Part shown: positions 8,004-16,119 of the stretch, in pieces | Layout of the letters: every line of letters begins with the position of its first letter | Position numbering within the stretch: the stretch's first letter is position 1 | DNA from: Acinetobacter calcoaceticus | GTDB taxonomy: Bacteria; Pseudomonadota; Gammaproteobacteria; Pseudomonadales; Moraxellaceae | Length of the DNA stretch: 64,000 nucleotides | Assembly (NCBI RefSeq): GCF_016508255.1 | Contig: NZ_JADVKT010000005.1 | Span: 216,644-280,643, forward strand | Direction: 5' to 3' | Program-made: the position numbers and the translations under genes | Notes under the pieces: model-generated | Database searches by the model: none | The model's input: the letters and a program-made list of their open reading frames with translations, nothing else | What the model was told of the DNA's origin: nothing

Positions 8004-9232
8004 GTGAAGTGTTGGATGTCGTCATTGTTGGTGGTGGATTGGTGGGTGGTTTAACTGCTTTATTACTTGCGCAAGGTGGCGTACAACCCACAGTGCTTGA
8101 TGCGGCTCCTGTACTTGATGTTGAGAAAACATTAAGTGTAATGAATCCACGTGTTTTAGCGCTCAGCCAAGCGACGATTCATTTGCTTAAAACGGTAAAT
8201 GTTTGGGATGATCTTGCGCGTCAAATGCCTTATACAGGCATGCAGGTCTGGAATCTGAATGGCTATGGTGAAATTAATTTTGGCCAAGAGTCGCAGCAAA
8301 GACCGATGCCAGAGCAAGCCTTGGGTTCTATGGTGGAACCAAGTGTACTGAATGTTGCTATTCAGCAAAAAATGTTGCAGCAGCTTACCGATTACCGTAC
8401 TCAAGTGCGTGTTACTCGTATTGAGCAGGGTGTTGGATGTTGGCATATTCAATTGGCAGATGGTACTACGCTCAAAACTAAACTGCTTATTGGTGCGGAT
8501 GGTGCAAATTCATTTGTACGTGAACAGGCCTTTATTGACCTAGATGTACTTGATTACAAACAAGCAGCCATTAGCTGTGCAATTAGAACAGCAAAACCCC
8601 ATCATTATGTTGCTCGTCAAATTTTCTTACCTACAGGACCTTTGGCATATTTACCTATGGCAAGTCTTGAAGAAACTGAAAATGGATATTGGCAGTCAAT
8701 TGTCTGGACGCTACCAGATGATTATGCTGATGAGTACTCTGCTTTAAGTGATGCTGAGTTTATTCAACTTCTGACAAGAGAAAGCCAGCATATGTTAGGC
8801 GAAGTGTTAGAAGTTCGCTCTAGAGCACAATTTCCGCTGAAAGCACGCGCTGCAAAACAATATGTAAAAGCAGGCTTGGCTTTAATCGGTGATGCAGCTC
8901 ACGTGATTCATCCACTTGCTGGTCAAGGGGTTAATATTGGTTGTCTTGATGCAGCAGTACTGTGTGATGTACTGCTTCACGATTTAAACCGTGGTGCATG
9001 GGCTCATGAACAAACTTTAATGCGTTATGAGCATCGCCGTAAAGGTCAGAATGATGCAATGATGCATAGCATGTCGGCAATTGGTTGGCTTGAAAGTAGT
9101 GAGTTATTTCCAATAGTTTGGGCGCGCAATATGGGGCTTAAGCAGGTTGAACAGACTCCTGTTTTAAAAGAGCGATTTATGCAACAAGCAAATGGTTTAG
9201 GGGCTTTACAAAGTACCCGCTATAGGCATTAA
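8000..9232 (+). CDS. ubiI: Ubiquinone biosynthesis FAD hydroxylase, UbiI/UbiF type
   Basis: A 410-residue paralogue of the preceding UbiH. It shows VVIVGGGLVGGLTALLLAQ at the N-terminus, LLIGADGANSFVRE in the middle and LIGDAAHVIHPLAGQGVNIG near residue 300. It would hydroxylate another ring position (C5 or C6) of the ubiquinone precursor at the membrane-associated Ubi complex. The ATGA overlap with ubiH implies coupled translation. In E. coli the equivalent position is ubiI (visC); Acinetobacter annotations vary between ubiI and ubiF, so the regiospecificity is uncertain. A hairpin with a T-run follows. Confidence 0.85.
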   Translation: MSEVLDVVIVGGGLVGGLTALLLAQGGVQPTVLDAAPVLDVEKTLSVMNPRVLALSQATIHLLKTVNVWDDLARQMPYTGMQVWNLNGYGEINFGQESQQRPMPEQALGSMVEPSVLNVAIQQKMLQQLTDYRTQVRVTRIEQGVGCWHIQLADGTTLKTKLLIGADGANSFVREQAFIDLDVLDYKQAAISCAIRTAKPHHYVARQIFLPTGPLAYLPMASLEETENGYWQSIVWTLPDDYADEYSALSDAEFIQLLTRESQHMLGEVLEVRSRAQFPLKARAAKQYVKAGLALIGDAAHVIHPLAGQGVNIGCLDAAVLCDVLLHDLNRGAWAHEQTLMRYEHRRKGQNDAMMHSMSAIGWLESSELFPIVWARNMGLKQVEQTPVLKERFMQQANGLGALQSTRYRH

Positions 9233-9288
9233 AATATTTACTGGACCTATACTCTATTGAGCGAATTAAATGCCAGTAGATATTTTTT
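9233..9288 (+). terminator. Likely terminator of the ubi operon
   Basis: AAATATTTACTGG pairs with CCAGTAGATATTTTTT (one G-T pair) across a loop of about 27 bases, ending in a T-run right after the last ubi gene. Confidence 0.55.
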
Positions 9289-9311
9289 GAACAATCATTT
9301 ATATATCATTA

Positions 9312-9371
9312 CCAATTTGGTCATAAAAGATACGGAATTGACCAAATTGGCTCTTTGCTAAATGCAAAGAG
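9312..9371 (+). promoter_or_regulatory. Two perfect tandem inverted repeats in the sutA-like leader
   Basis: CCAATTTGGTCA (9312-9323) and TGACCAAATTGG (9339-9350) are perfect 12-bp arms around a 15-base loop. Immediately after comes CTCTTTGC (9351-9358) and GCAAAGAG (9364-9371), perfect 8-bp arms around 5 bases. No T-run follows either one. They lie 70-130 bases before the sutA-like start, so they may be a leader RNA structure or operator sites. Function is not known from sequence. Confidence 0.6.
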
Positions 9372-9439
9372 ATTGCTAAATTTCTGAGGTCTTGGAACCA
9401 TAGCGATGATGCAATAAAAATCATTGTGGGGAGTGTGAA

Positions 9440-9691
9440 ATGTCAGATATCAATGATTATGAAGATGCAGAAGATTCTGCTGTAGATGAAGATGAAGCGA
9501 AAGCAGCCGAAAGCGGTGCAGCTGATGAAGAAGCAGGCAGTATGAGTGATACTGATCTTGCTGAGGCAGAAACGCTCACTGTAACTGCTAAACAGAAACA
9601 GCGCCAAGCGTTGGAAGATGAAATCGCTGCATTTTTAGCTCGGGGTGGGAGAATTACCGAAGTTCCCCCAGATGAACATAGCGACCATTAA
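9440..9691 (+). CDS. sutA: SutA-like RNA polymerase-binding regulator
   Basis: An 83-residue protein with a strongly acidic, disordered N-terminal half (DYEDAEDSAVDEDEAKAAE), then a helical segment (TAKQKQRQALEDEIAAFLA) and the tail RGGRITEVPPDE. This is the layout of SutA of Pseudomonas aeruginosa, whose central part reads similarly (AKQKERDALARAMEEFLARGG, from memory). SutA binds RNA polymerase and adjusts transcription during slow growth. A GGGGAG ribosome binding site precedes the ATG. It is monocistronic, with a terminator right behind. The family call rests on remembered resemblance. Confidence 0.75.
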   Translation: MSDINDYEDAEDSAVDEDEAKAAESGAADEEAGSMSDTDLAEAETLTVTAKQKQRQALEDEIAAFLARGGRITEVPPDEHSDH

Positions 9692-9694
9692 TTT

Positions 9695-9727
9695 TAAAAA
9701 GCATCACATGAGTGGTGCTTTTTTATT
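9695..9727 (+). terminator. Terminator of the sutA-like gene
   Basis: AAAAAGCATCAC and GTGGTGCTTTTTT form a stem (one G-T pair) with a 4-base loop and a T-run. Confidence 0.8.
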
Positions 9728-9750
9728 TCTATGAATTCATCAAAATATGT

Positions 9751-10152
9751 TTAAGACGAGCTTTGTAGTTCTTTTAAAATCCCACATTCATCCACTGTTC
9801 GATTGGTAGAGCAGTGCTGTTTTAAATCAATTAAAGATTCTTTTAAAAGCAACAGTCGTTCAATCTTTTCAGATACTTCATTTAAGTATTTATCTACTAA
9901 ATTATCAATTTTTGTACATGCCTGTTTAGGCTGAGCTTTCATTTCTTTTAACGTTTTAATATCACTGAGTGAAATATCTAATTCGCGGCAATGCTTAATG
10001 AACAATAGGTCACCCAGTGTTTGCTCAGTATAAACACGATAATTATTTTCAGAACGTTGGATATGATCAAGTACGCCTACTTTTTCGTAATAACGGATCG
10101 TATCAATTGGCACATCCGCTTTTTTTGATAATTGACCAATAGAAAGATTCAT
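9751..10152 (-). CDS. cadR: MerR-family Cd/Pb-type regulator
   Basis: A 133-residue MerR-family activator. It has the winged-helix N-terminus (SIGQLSKKADVPIDTIRYYEKVGVL), a long dimerisation helix, and cysteines at 55, 79, 114 and 123. The 79/114/123 set (ACTK, HCSTN, DECG) coincides with the metal-binding cysteines of PbrR/CadR, so Cd(II) or Pb(II) is the likely signal. It is transcribed divergently from a cation transporter, and the intergenic region carries an MerR-type promoter. The exact metal is not decided by sequence. Confidence 0.82.
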   Translation of the reverse strand: MNLSIGQLSKKADVPIDTIRYYEKVGVLDHIQRSENNYRVYTEQTLGDLLFIKHCRELDISLSDIKTLKEMKAQPKQACTKIDNLVDKYLNEVSEKIERLLLLKESLIDLKQHCSTNRTVDECGILKELQSSS

Positions 10153-10157
10153 AAGGC

Positions 10158-10188
10158 TTGACTCTGGAGCTACTCAAGGGTTTTTAAT
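10158..10188 (+). promoter_or_regulatory. MerR-type promoter with 19-bp spacer
   Basis: TTGACT (10158-10163) and TTTAAT (10183-10188) are separated by 19 bases, the over-long spacer typical of MerR-activated promoters. The spacer region holds an imperfect dyad, ACTCTGGAGC-T-ACTCAAGGGT. It drives the cation transporter and overlaps the start of the divergent regulator, fitting autoregulation. Confidence 0.75.
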
Positions 10189-10217
10189 GACTATAAAAGA
10201 ATTTTCGAGGAAATAAA

Positions 10218-10859
10218 ATGGCTGGATGTGGTTGTGCTTCAACATGTTCTCCGTCAAAGAAAGTAAGTCCACGGTTTAGAAAAGCCTTATGGATAGCACT
10301 TGTGATTAATGCTTTGATGTTTGTGGTAGAAATTTTGGGTGGTTACAAAGCTCAATCTGTTTCACTATGGGCGGATGCATTAGATTTTGCCGGAGATGCT
10401 GCGAATTATGCCTTATCGCTAGTTGTGTTTTCGATGAGCTTATACTGGCGCGCAACGGCAGCATTAGTGAAAGGAATTACAATGGCTGCTTTTGGGGTTT
10501 TTGTTATTGCGAAAGTTGTTTGGACATTTTTCCATGGTGTTGCACCTGAGCCTATGGTGATGGGAACAATTGGTGTGATCGCTCTTATTGCGAATGTTTC
10601 TGTCGCGCTTATGCTTTATTCGTTTCGTGATGGCGATGCCAATATGCGCTCTGTTTGGTTGTGTAGCAGAAACGACTCTATTGCTAATATTGCTGTAATT
10701 TTAGCGGCGGTTGGGGTGTTTGGAACAGGCAGTGTATTTCCCGATTTATTTGTGGCTTTTGTCATAGCTTACTTAGGCGTATCTTCTGGCTATGCTGTGA
10801 TTAAGCAATCCTTACAAGAAAGAAAACAGTCAAGGTTGGTGTTGAGTTCTCAGGCATAA
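10218..10859 (+). CDS. CDF-like cation transporter without cytosolic C-terminal domain
   Basis: A 213-residue integral membrane protein with about six hydrophobic segments. The second helix region carries SLWADALDFAGDAANYALSL and the fifth carries WLCSRNDSIANIAVIL; these are the paired Asp/Asn-rich metal-site helices of cation diffusion facilitators. The N-terminus is cysteine-rich (MAGCGCASTCS), a possible metal-handling tag. The protein stops after the sixth helix, so the cytosolic domain of standard CDF proteins (about 80-100 residues) is missing. Control by an adjacent CadR/PbrR-like regulator suggests Cd/Zn/Pb export. Substrate is inferred. Confidence 0.8.
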   Translation: MAGCGCASTCSPSKKVSPRFRKALWIALVINALMFVVEILGGYKAQSVSLWADALDFAGDAANYALSLVVFSMSLYWRATAALVKGITMAAFGVFVIAKVVWTFFHGVAPEPMVMGTIGVIALIANVSVALMLYSFRDGDANMRSVWLCSRNDSIANIAVILAAVGVFGTGSVFPDLFVAFVIAYLGVSSGYAVIKQSLQERKQSRLVLSSQA

Positions 10860-10871
10860 TTTTGAGCGCAT

Positions 10872-10901
10872 AAAAAGTACCATTCAAACATGGTACTTTT
10901 T
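10872..10901. terminator. Bidirectional terminator between cation transporter and argO
   Basis: AAAAAGTACCA and TGGTACTTTTT form a perfect 11-bp stem with an 8-base loop between two convergent genes. Confidence 0.85.
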
Positions 10902-10915
10902 ACGGTTTAAATGCA

Positions 10916-11518
10916 CTAGATGAGTAGTGATATGGCGATACTCCACATCACAATACCGATAATAAAGTCTAAAACTTTCCATGCTTTAGGATTGGTAAAT
11001 AATGGTTTTAATAATCTTGCGCCATAACCTAAACTAAAAAAGAAAATCCAAGAGGCTACAATGCTACCCAAAGCAAAACTAATTTTGTCTTCTAGCTGGG
11101 TTGCAACTGAACCAATCAAAACAATGGTATCTAAATAGACATGTGGATTAAGCCAAGTAAAGGCAAGACTGGTCACTAGGGCTTGGGTTAAAGTCTGTTT
11201 TTGACTGCTATCAAGCTCCATGCCTTGGGTGATCTTAAATGCCGCATAAAATGCTTTCGCACCGTAGACTAATAAGAAAGTTGCCCCTAAATATTTAGCG
11301 ACAGTAATTAAGATCGGCGATGCTGTCATGATTTCAGCAAAACCTAACACACCAAAGGCAATTAAAATCGAGTCTGACAGCGCACAAATTAAACATAGCC
11401 AAAACACATATTGCTGTTTAAGTCCTTGCTTTAGAACAAAAGCATTTTGAGCGCCAATCGCTACAATAAGACCGCTACCAATACCGAAACCTTTTAAAAA
11501 TATACTAAGAGAGAACAT
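10916..11518 (-). CDS. argO: LysE/ArgO-family amino acid exporter
   Basis: A 200-residue inner-membrane protein of the LysE superfamily with about six transmembrane segments. It begins FLKGFGIGSGLIVAIGAQNAFVLKQGL, the family signature, and has the conserved TWLNPHVYLDTIVLIG motif near residue 120. ArgO exports L-arginine (and canavanine); LysE homologues export lysine. It is divergent from an ArgP-like LysR regulator, the same pairing logic as argO under ArgP in E. coli. A terminator shared with the cation transporter lies downstream. Confidence 0.88.
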   Translation of the reverse strand: MFSLSIFLKGFGIGSGLIVAIGAQNAFVLKQGLKQQYVFWLCLICALSDSILIAFGVLGFAEIMTASPILITVAKYLGATFLLVYGAKAFYAAFKITQGMELDSSQKQTLTQALVTSLAFTWLNPHVYLDTIVLIGSVATQLEDKISFALGSIVASWIFFFSLGYGARLLKPLFTNPKAWKVLDFIIGIVMWSIAISLLI

Positions 11519-11586
11519 AACAATAAGGTGAAAAAATCAGATGTGGGAATTATCTGACTTTTTATTAAAAAATAAGTAAAATTAAG

Positions 11587-11621
11587 AATATTTAGGTTTG
11601 GCTAAAAAATATTTAGGTTTG
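11587..11621 (+). repeat. Exact 14-bp direct repeat before argP
   Basis: AATATTTAGGTTTG occurs at 11587-11600 and again at 11608-11621, 21 bases apart (two helical turns), ending two bases before the argP start codon. It is a candidate ArgP autoregulatory site or a recent local duplication. Confidence 0.7.
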
Positions 11622-11623
11622 AT

Positions 11624-12514
11624 ATGTTAGATAGCAAACAATGTGAAGCCTTTCTTGCCGTCGCAGAAGTAGGTAGTTTTGATGCAGCAGGGGAGCATTT
11701 ATATATTACTCCTTCGGCCGTATCCTTACGCGTGCAGGCTTTAGAAAAGTATTTAGGACAAATTTTAATTATACGTGGACGCCCATCTGTACTTACGCAA
11801 GCTGGGCAAACGTTATTGCAACATTTACGTCATACAAGGTTAATGGAGCAAAACTTATTACAGGGTTTGATGGGTAAGTCATCTGAATCAGATTTTTATA
11901 AAATTGCTTTAGCTTCAAATGCAGATTCTTTAGCAACTTGGCTTTTACCTACCATTCAGCAAACGTTTTTTAAAGAAAAAATAGTCTTAGAACTAAAAAT
12001 TGATGATCAATCTCATACGCACACTTTATTAGAAACAGGACAAGTCAACGCATGTATCTCGGCAGAAGAGCAGGTCATGTCAGGCTGTTTAGCTCAACCA
12101 CTCGGAAAAATGCGTTATAAAATGTTAGCTTCTGCTGAATTTGCTGCTGACTGGTTTAAACAGGGCGTAAACCGAGAGACTTTAAGAAATGCACCGGCTG
12201 TAATTTTTAACCATAAAGACCTTATGCATTCAGAGGTATTACTGAAATATTATGGGTTGCCTTTGCAGAGCTATCCTTACAGTTTTATCCCTGCTACAGA
12301 CGCCTTTGTGAAAGCAATCCAATTGGGTTTGGGATATGGCATGGTGCCCGAGCTTCAGGTGCAATCTTTATTAACCAATGGAACTTTAGTAGACGTGATA
12401 CCTGAAGCTGAGCTCGATATTCCGTTATATTGGCACCATTGGAAAAGGCAGTCTAAACAGTTAGATGCACTGACAGAGACAATTGTTCAGTCAGCAAAAC
12501 ATATATTGAGATAG
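11624..12514 (+). CDS. argP: LysR-family regulator, ArgP/LysG type
   Basis: A 296-residue LysR-type regulator. The N-terminal helix-turn-helix (CEAFLAVAEVGSFDAAGEHLYITPSAVSLRVQALEKYLGQILIIRG) is close to ArgP/IciA, and a substrate-binding effector domain follows from about residue 90. In this family arginine or lysine modulates activation of the exporter gene. It is transcribed away from argO, with 105 bases between starts. The exact 14-bp repeat lies directly in front of the ATG and overlaps the ribosome-binding region. Confidence 0.87.
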   Translation: MLDSKQCEAFLAVAEVGSFDAAGEHLYITPSAVSLRVQALEKYLGQILIIRGRPSVLTQAGQTLLQHLRHTRLMEQNLLQGLMGKSSESDFYKIALASNADSLATWLLPTIQQTFFKEKIVLELKIDDQSHTHTLLETGQVNACISAEEQVMSGCLAQPLGKMRYKMLASAEFAADWFKQGVNRETLRNAPAVIFNHKDLMHSEVLLKYYGLPLQSYPYSFIPATDAFVKAIQLGLGYGMVPELQVQSLLTNGTLVDVIPEAELDIPLYWHHWKRQSKQLDALTETIVQSAKHILR

Positions 12515-12517
12515 TTT

Positions 12518-12904
12518 TTACATCTTTCTTTTTAAATGACGATTTGAAATATGCTGAATATAAAACTCTATATCTTGTGCCGAGTAACCTAAAAGTTGTC
12601 CAATTCTTCGTTCAAGTTCTATACATTTTTCAAAATTAGTTTCTGTGAATAAAGTTTCGATACATATCATAAGTTCATTTAAATTTTCTAAAGATGAAGC
12701 TTTGTAGATCAGCATAATTGAAAAAGGTAAAGGTAAAGAGGTTTGAATATCTTTACTCAGCATAGATAAAGTACCTTGTTCGAGATGCTTTAAAAACTCG
12801 ACTGGTAATAGATCATAAAATAAAGCGATAGGTTTTTCGCCAGAAAGTAGCAATTCTAGTTCTTGCCCTTCATGGGGGCCAAGTTTGCCAATTTGTTCAG
12901 CCAT
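12518..12904 (-). CDS. Conserved hypothetical cytoplasmic protein
   Basis: A 128-residue protein without signal peptide or membrane segment and with no motif I recognise. It alternates helices and short strands, with a pattern like LYDLLPVEFLKHLEQG and FEKCIELERRIGQLLGYS. It ends three bases from the argP stop on the opposite strand (convergent) and sits downstream of rsmI on the same strand, about 80 bases away. It may be a lineage-specific gene; reading frame and codon use look ordinary for the neighbourhood. Confidence 0.65.
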   Translation of the reverse strand: MAEQIGKLGPHEGQELELLLSGEKPIALFYDLLPVEFLKHLEQGTLSMLSKDIQTSLPLPFSIMLIYKASSLENLNELMICIETLFTETNFEKCIELERRIGQLLGYSAQDIEFYIQHISNRHLKRKM

Positions 12905-12984
12905 ATTAATACTCTTATTCTTATATTTTATTATGCAAAATGACTGCTTGAATTGTTGGCAGTCATTTGCTTTCCTAACAGTTA

Positions 12985-13821
12985 TTAGGCTTGTGTTAAC
13001 TCAAGCGCACGCTGATATGCTACTTTTTTCTTAATTCCTGTTAAATCGGCAGCAAGTTGAGACGCTGCTTTAACAGATAAGTCTTGAAGTAAACGCTTTA
13101 AAAGTTCATCTAGTTTTTCTTGTTCCAGATCTGTTTTTGCAGCCGCACCTCCCACAACGACTACAATTTCACCTTTCTCTTGGTTGTGGTCATTTTCAAT
13201 GAAGCTGATCAAATCTTTTAACGTCATTTTTTTGATGGTTTCAAAAGTTTTAGTAATTTCACGTGCAAACCCTACAGGACGATCTTCACCAAATACCTGA
13301 GCCATATCTTTAACCGACTCTAAAATACGATGGGGTGCTTCATAGAAAATTAAGGTCTGGGTTTCGTTTTTAAGCTTTTCTAATTGAGAAATACGTTGTG
13401 AAGCTCTAGATGGAAGAAAACCTTCAAAGCTAAAACGGTCACTCGGCAAACCTACAGCACTTAAAGCAGCAATCGCAGCGCATGCACCAGGTACAGGAAC
13501 GACTTTAATGCCATGTTCTTGAGCAGCACGGACTAATTTAAACCCCGGATCACTAATGAGCGGTGTACCTGCATCACTAATTAAAGCAACGCTATCACCA
13601 GCAAGTAATTTTTGAACTAATTGCTCAATTTTATTGCTTTCATTATGGTCATGACATGCAGTAAGTTGAGTCGATATATTATAGTGTTTAAACAGCTGGG
13701 CAGATTGGCGAGTATCTTCGGCAGCAACAATAGAAACTGATTTTAAAATATCAATTGCGCGGAAAGTCATATCATCTAAGTGCCCGATTGGGGTGGCTAC
13801 AACAAATAACTGAGCACTCAT
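12985..13821 (-). CDS. rsmI: 16S rRNA 2'-O-ribose C1402 methyltransferase
   Basis: A 278-residue protein of the RsmI (YraL) family, which uses SAM to methylate the ribose of C1402 in the ribosomal decoding centre. Characteristic text includes LFVVATPIGHLDDMTFRAIDIL, AAEDTRQSAQLFKHY, ALISDAGTPLISDPGF and VPGACAAIAALSAVGLPSDRF, which form the tetrapyrrole-methylase-like fold. It is divergent from yraN and the BON-domain gene, so the rsmI/yraN/dolP neighbourhood of E. coli is kept, but lpoA is not next to it. Confidence 0.93.
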   Translation of the reverse strand: MSAQLFVVATPIGHLDDMTFRAIDILKSVSIVAAEDTRQSAQLFKHYNISTQLTACHDHNESNKIEQLVQKLLAGDSVALISDAGTPLISDPGFKLVRAAQEHGIKVVPVPGACAAIAALSAVGLPSDRFSFEGFLPSRASQRISQLEKLKNETQTLIFYEAPHRILESVKDMAQVFGEDRPVGFAREITKTFETIKKMTLKDLISFIENDHNQEKGEIVVVVGGAAAKTDLEQEKLDELLKRLLQDLSVKAASQLAADLTGIKKKVAYQRALELTQA

Positions 13822-14032
13822 TTGGTTTTACTCCGTACAGATAAACAATTTTAATGGGGCTAGTTTACCCGAAATTATGATTTGGGCGTGAACAATGTCT
13901 GCGCAGCTTACGCTTTTCGAAAAAGATCTGATTTTCATTTTTTCAATTTAGATCTGATATGACAGATGAATTTAAGAAAATAATTCACGCATAACAATAT
14001 TTAGAGATGCTTTTAATTGGGGAGAAATACAA

Positions 14033-14434
14033 ATGTTATTAGCACAGCAGTTGGGGAAATGGGCAGAGCAAACAGCTTTAAATCTTTTGCAAACGCAAAA
14101 CTATGTGTGGGTCACAAGTAATTACCATTCACGCCGTGGCGAAGTTGATTTGATCGTCAAACGAGGGCAAGAGTTAGTTTTTGTTGAAGTAAAAGCGCGC
14201 ACCATAGGAAATTATGGGCAGGCTTGTGAAATGGTAACGTGGACAAAACAGAAGAAAATTATCAAAACTGCGATGCGATTTTTACAGCGCTATCCATCTT
14301 ATCAGGATTTTTATTGTCGTTTTGATGTGATTTGTTTTGATTTTCCACAGAAAATTGCAAAAACAGTACAGCAAGACTTTTCAAAATTCCATTATGATCT
14401 GCAATGGATCGAAAATGCATTTACTTTGGATTAA
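14033..14434 (+). CDS. yraN: YraN/UPF0102 nuclease-fold protein
   Basis: A 133-residue UPF0102 protein with the restriction-endonuclease-like core: [23 protein letters not shown], providing the usual E-x(n)-D-x(n)-EVK catalytic pattern (about residues 38-58). The family is implicated in DNA processing, but its substrate is not established. A GGGGAG ribosome binding site precedes the ATG. It lies with rsmI and dolP as in many gammaproteobacteria. Confidence 0.88.
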   Translation: MLLAQQLGKWAEQTALNLLQTQNYVWVTSNYHSRRGEVDLIVKRGQELVFVEVKARTIGNYGQACEMVTWTKQKKIIKTAMRFLQRYPSYQDFYCRFDVICFDFPQKIAKTVQQDFSKFHYDLQWIENAFTLD

Positions 14435-14516
14435 GAGTTCATTACTCTTTTGAGCAAATTAAAATCTGATGCTTTATGATCGAGCCAAGCCAAGAAATTG
14501 ATAGGAGTCTGGTGGA

Positions 14517-15224
14517 GTGTTAAAACGTATTGCTGTAACAATGCTTTGTGTCGCAAGTTTATCAGGTTGCGCAAGTTTTATTTCTGGTGGAACAGGCACA
14601 GCTCCAGTGGGCACAGATAGCGGTGTCCGCAGTCTGGGCCAAGTATTCATTGACTCTTCAATTAAACGTACAGCAAATATCAACATTTATAAACTTGATC
14701 AACGTTTCAAGCAGTCACGTATTAATATCGAAAGTTTCCATAGTACAGTTTTATTAACTGGCCAAGTGCCAGACCCATACTTGAAACAATTGGCAGAAGA
14801 TAATCTTAAAGCCATGAGTGATGTGAAAGCCGTACATAACTATATTACGGTGGGTAACAAAGTCAGCTATAACACCATTATGCAAGATGCGGGTGTAACA
14901 GCAAATACGCGTGCTCTTTTAATGAAGGCACCTGTAGTTTCTGATAGTAAGGTTCTTGTACATACCGAAGACGGCGTACTTTATGTAATGGGCCGTTTAA
15001 ATACAGCTGAAATTAACGATTTAAACAGCGTCTTACAAAACGTTGGTAACGTTACCAAAATTGTTACTTTAATTGATAATGTTGATTTGGCGCCTGCTCC
15101 AGCAGCAAGTACAGGTAGCGCAACGGCTACACCAATTATTAATAACGTCATTGCTCAGCCAACAGTTCAAACACCTGTTGCAATTGATCCTGACCAAACA
15201 GATCCTGCTTCGACTGCACAGTAA
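14517..15224 (+). CDS. dolP: BON-domain outer-membrane lipoprotein (DolP/YraP-like)
   Basis: A 235-residue lipoprotein. The GTG start gives a signal peptide ending LSGCASF with lipobox LSGC. Two BON domains follow (about residues 45-115 and 120-190), each with the strand-helix-strand pattern seen in FHSTVLLTGQVPDPYLKQLAEDN and VHTEDGVLYVMGRLNTAEIND. The C-terminal about 40 residues are low-complexity (PAPAASTGSATATP), an extension E. coli DolP lacks. DolP supports outer-membrane integrity and binds phospholipid. An AGGAG site precedes the GTG. Confidence 0.87.
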   Translation: MLKRIAVTMLCVASLSGCASFISGGTGTAPVGTDSGVRSLGQVFIDSSIKRTANINIYKLDQRFKQSRINIESFHSTVLLTGQVPDPYLKQLAEDNLKAMSDVKAVHNYITVGNKVSYNTIMQDAGVTANTRALLMKAPVVSDSKVLVHTEDGVLYVMGRLNTAEINDLNSVLQNVGNVTKIVTLIDNVDLAPAPAASTGSATATPIINNVIAQPTVQTPVAIDPDQTDPASTAQ

Positions 15225-15227
15225 TCT

Positions 15228-16091
15228 ATGAATCTGATTGAACAACTGCAAAGCAAAATTGAACAGGCGCGAACTCTCTATAAAGAGTTCCGCCTGTATG
15301 ATTTGGGGAGTTTTGCTTTAAATCGTTTTACGCCAAAAGATGGTTTTGAACAGGTTCCAAATGTTCGTTATGGTCTAAAGCCTCGCCATCGCTTGGATAT
15401 TTACCGATCTGTTAAAAAGTTAACTCATCAGCCTCTCATTGTTTTTGTGCATGGTGGGGCTTGGCAGCATGGTAATAAACGAGATTATCTTTTTATTGGT
15501 GAGACATTTGCCAAAGAAGGTTATGACGTTGCTGTGATTAACTACCAGTTAGCACCTAAAAATATTTTCCCAAGTTTTGTTGATGACCTGACTCAGGCAT
15601 TGAATTATTTGCATCAAAACCAAGAAAAGCTGGAAATCTCTACAGAAAATATTGTACTTATGGGGCATTCAGCAGGGGCATTTAATGTCATGTCTGCTGT
15701 TTATCATCCAAAACCAAACACTATTCAATGTTTGGGCAATATCAAAGCGATTTTTGGTTTAGCTGGCCCATATCATTTTGACTACAAAGGCGATCCCCTA
15801 GCCGAAGATGCTTTTGACCAAAGTATTTCTTATCAAGAAGTGATGCCATACTATTTCGTCAACCAAAATAGTATTAAACATTACTTACTTATGGCTGAAA
15901 ATGATCAGCTTGTAGGCAAAGAAAATACGTTAGATTTGGACCGAGCTTTAAGACAAAGTGGAAATCACAGCCATATCGCCGTGATTCCTAAAACTGGACA
16001 TATTACAATTTTGGCCAGTCTTTCTAGTTTTATTAGTCATTATTTCAGGACTAAAAGAACGATTTTGCATTTTCTTGAAGAAGTGTTTTAA
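15228..16091 (+). CDS. Alpha/beta hydrolase, carboxylesterase-like
   Basis: A 287-residue alpha/beta hydrolase of the hormone-sensitive-lipase/BD-FAE-like type. The oxyanion motif FVHGGAWQHGNK (about residues 68-79) precedes the nucleophile elbow GHSAG (Ser about 149), with a likely His in KTGHITIL near the C-terminus. No signal peptide is evident, so it is probably a cytoplasmic esterase. It begins three bases after the dolP stop, so the two are likely cotranscribed. The substrate cannot be told from sequence. Confidence 0.8.
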   Translation: MNLIEQLQSKIEQARTLYKEFRLYDLGSFALNRFTPKDGFEQVPNVRYGLKPRHRLDIYRSVKKLTHQPLIVFVHGGAWQHGNKRDYLFIGETFAKEGYDVAVINYQLAPKNIFPSFVDDLTQALNYLHQNQEKLEISTENIVLMGHSAGAFNVMSAVYHPKPNTIQCLGNIKAIFGLAGPYHFDYKGDPLAEDAFDQSISYQEVMPYYFVNQNSIKHYLLMAENDQLVGKENTLDLDRALRQSGNHSHIAVIPKTGHITILASLSSFISHYFRTKRTILHFLEEVF

Positions 16092-16113
16092 GCGAAAGTA
16101 TTGCTTAAAACAC
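16083..16113. terminator. Perfect 11-bp hairpin between convergent genes
   Basis: GTGTTTTAAGC (16083-16093) and GCTTAAAACAC (16103-16113) are exact complements around a 9-base loop, overlapping the esterase stop codon. The A/T tracts lie within the stem, so terminator function is likely but not textbook. Confidence 0.6.
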
Positions 16114-16119
16114 AACAGA

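Noticed and set aside
8352..8747. Out-of-frame ORFs within the second ubi hydroxylase, considered as frameshift evidence
   Set aside because: The main frame is intact with all motifs, so these are shadows.
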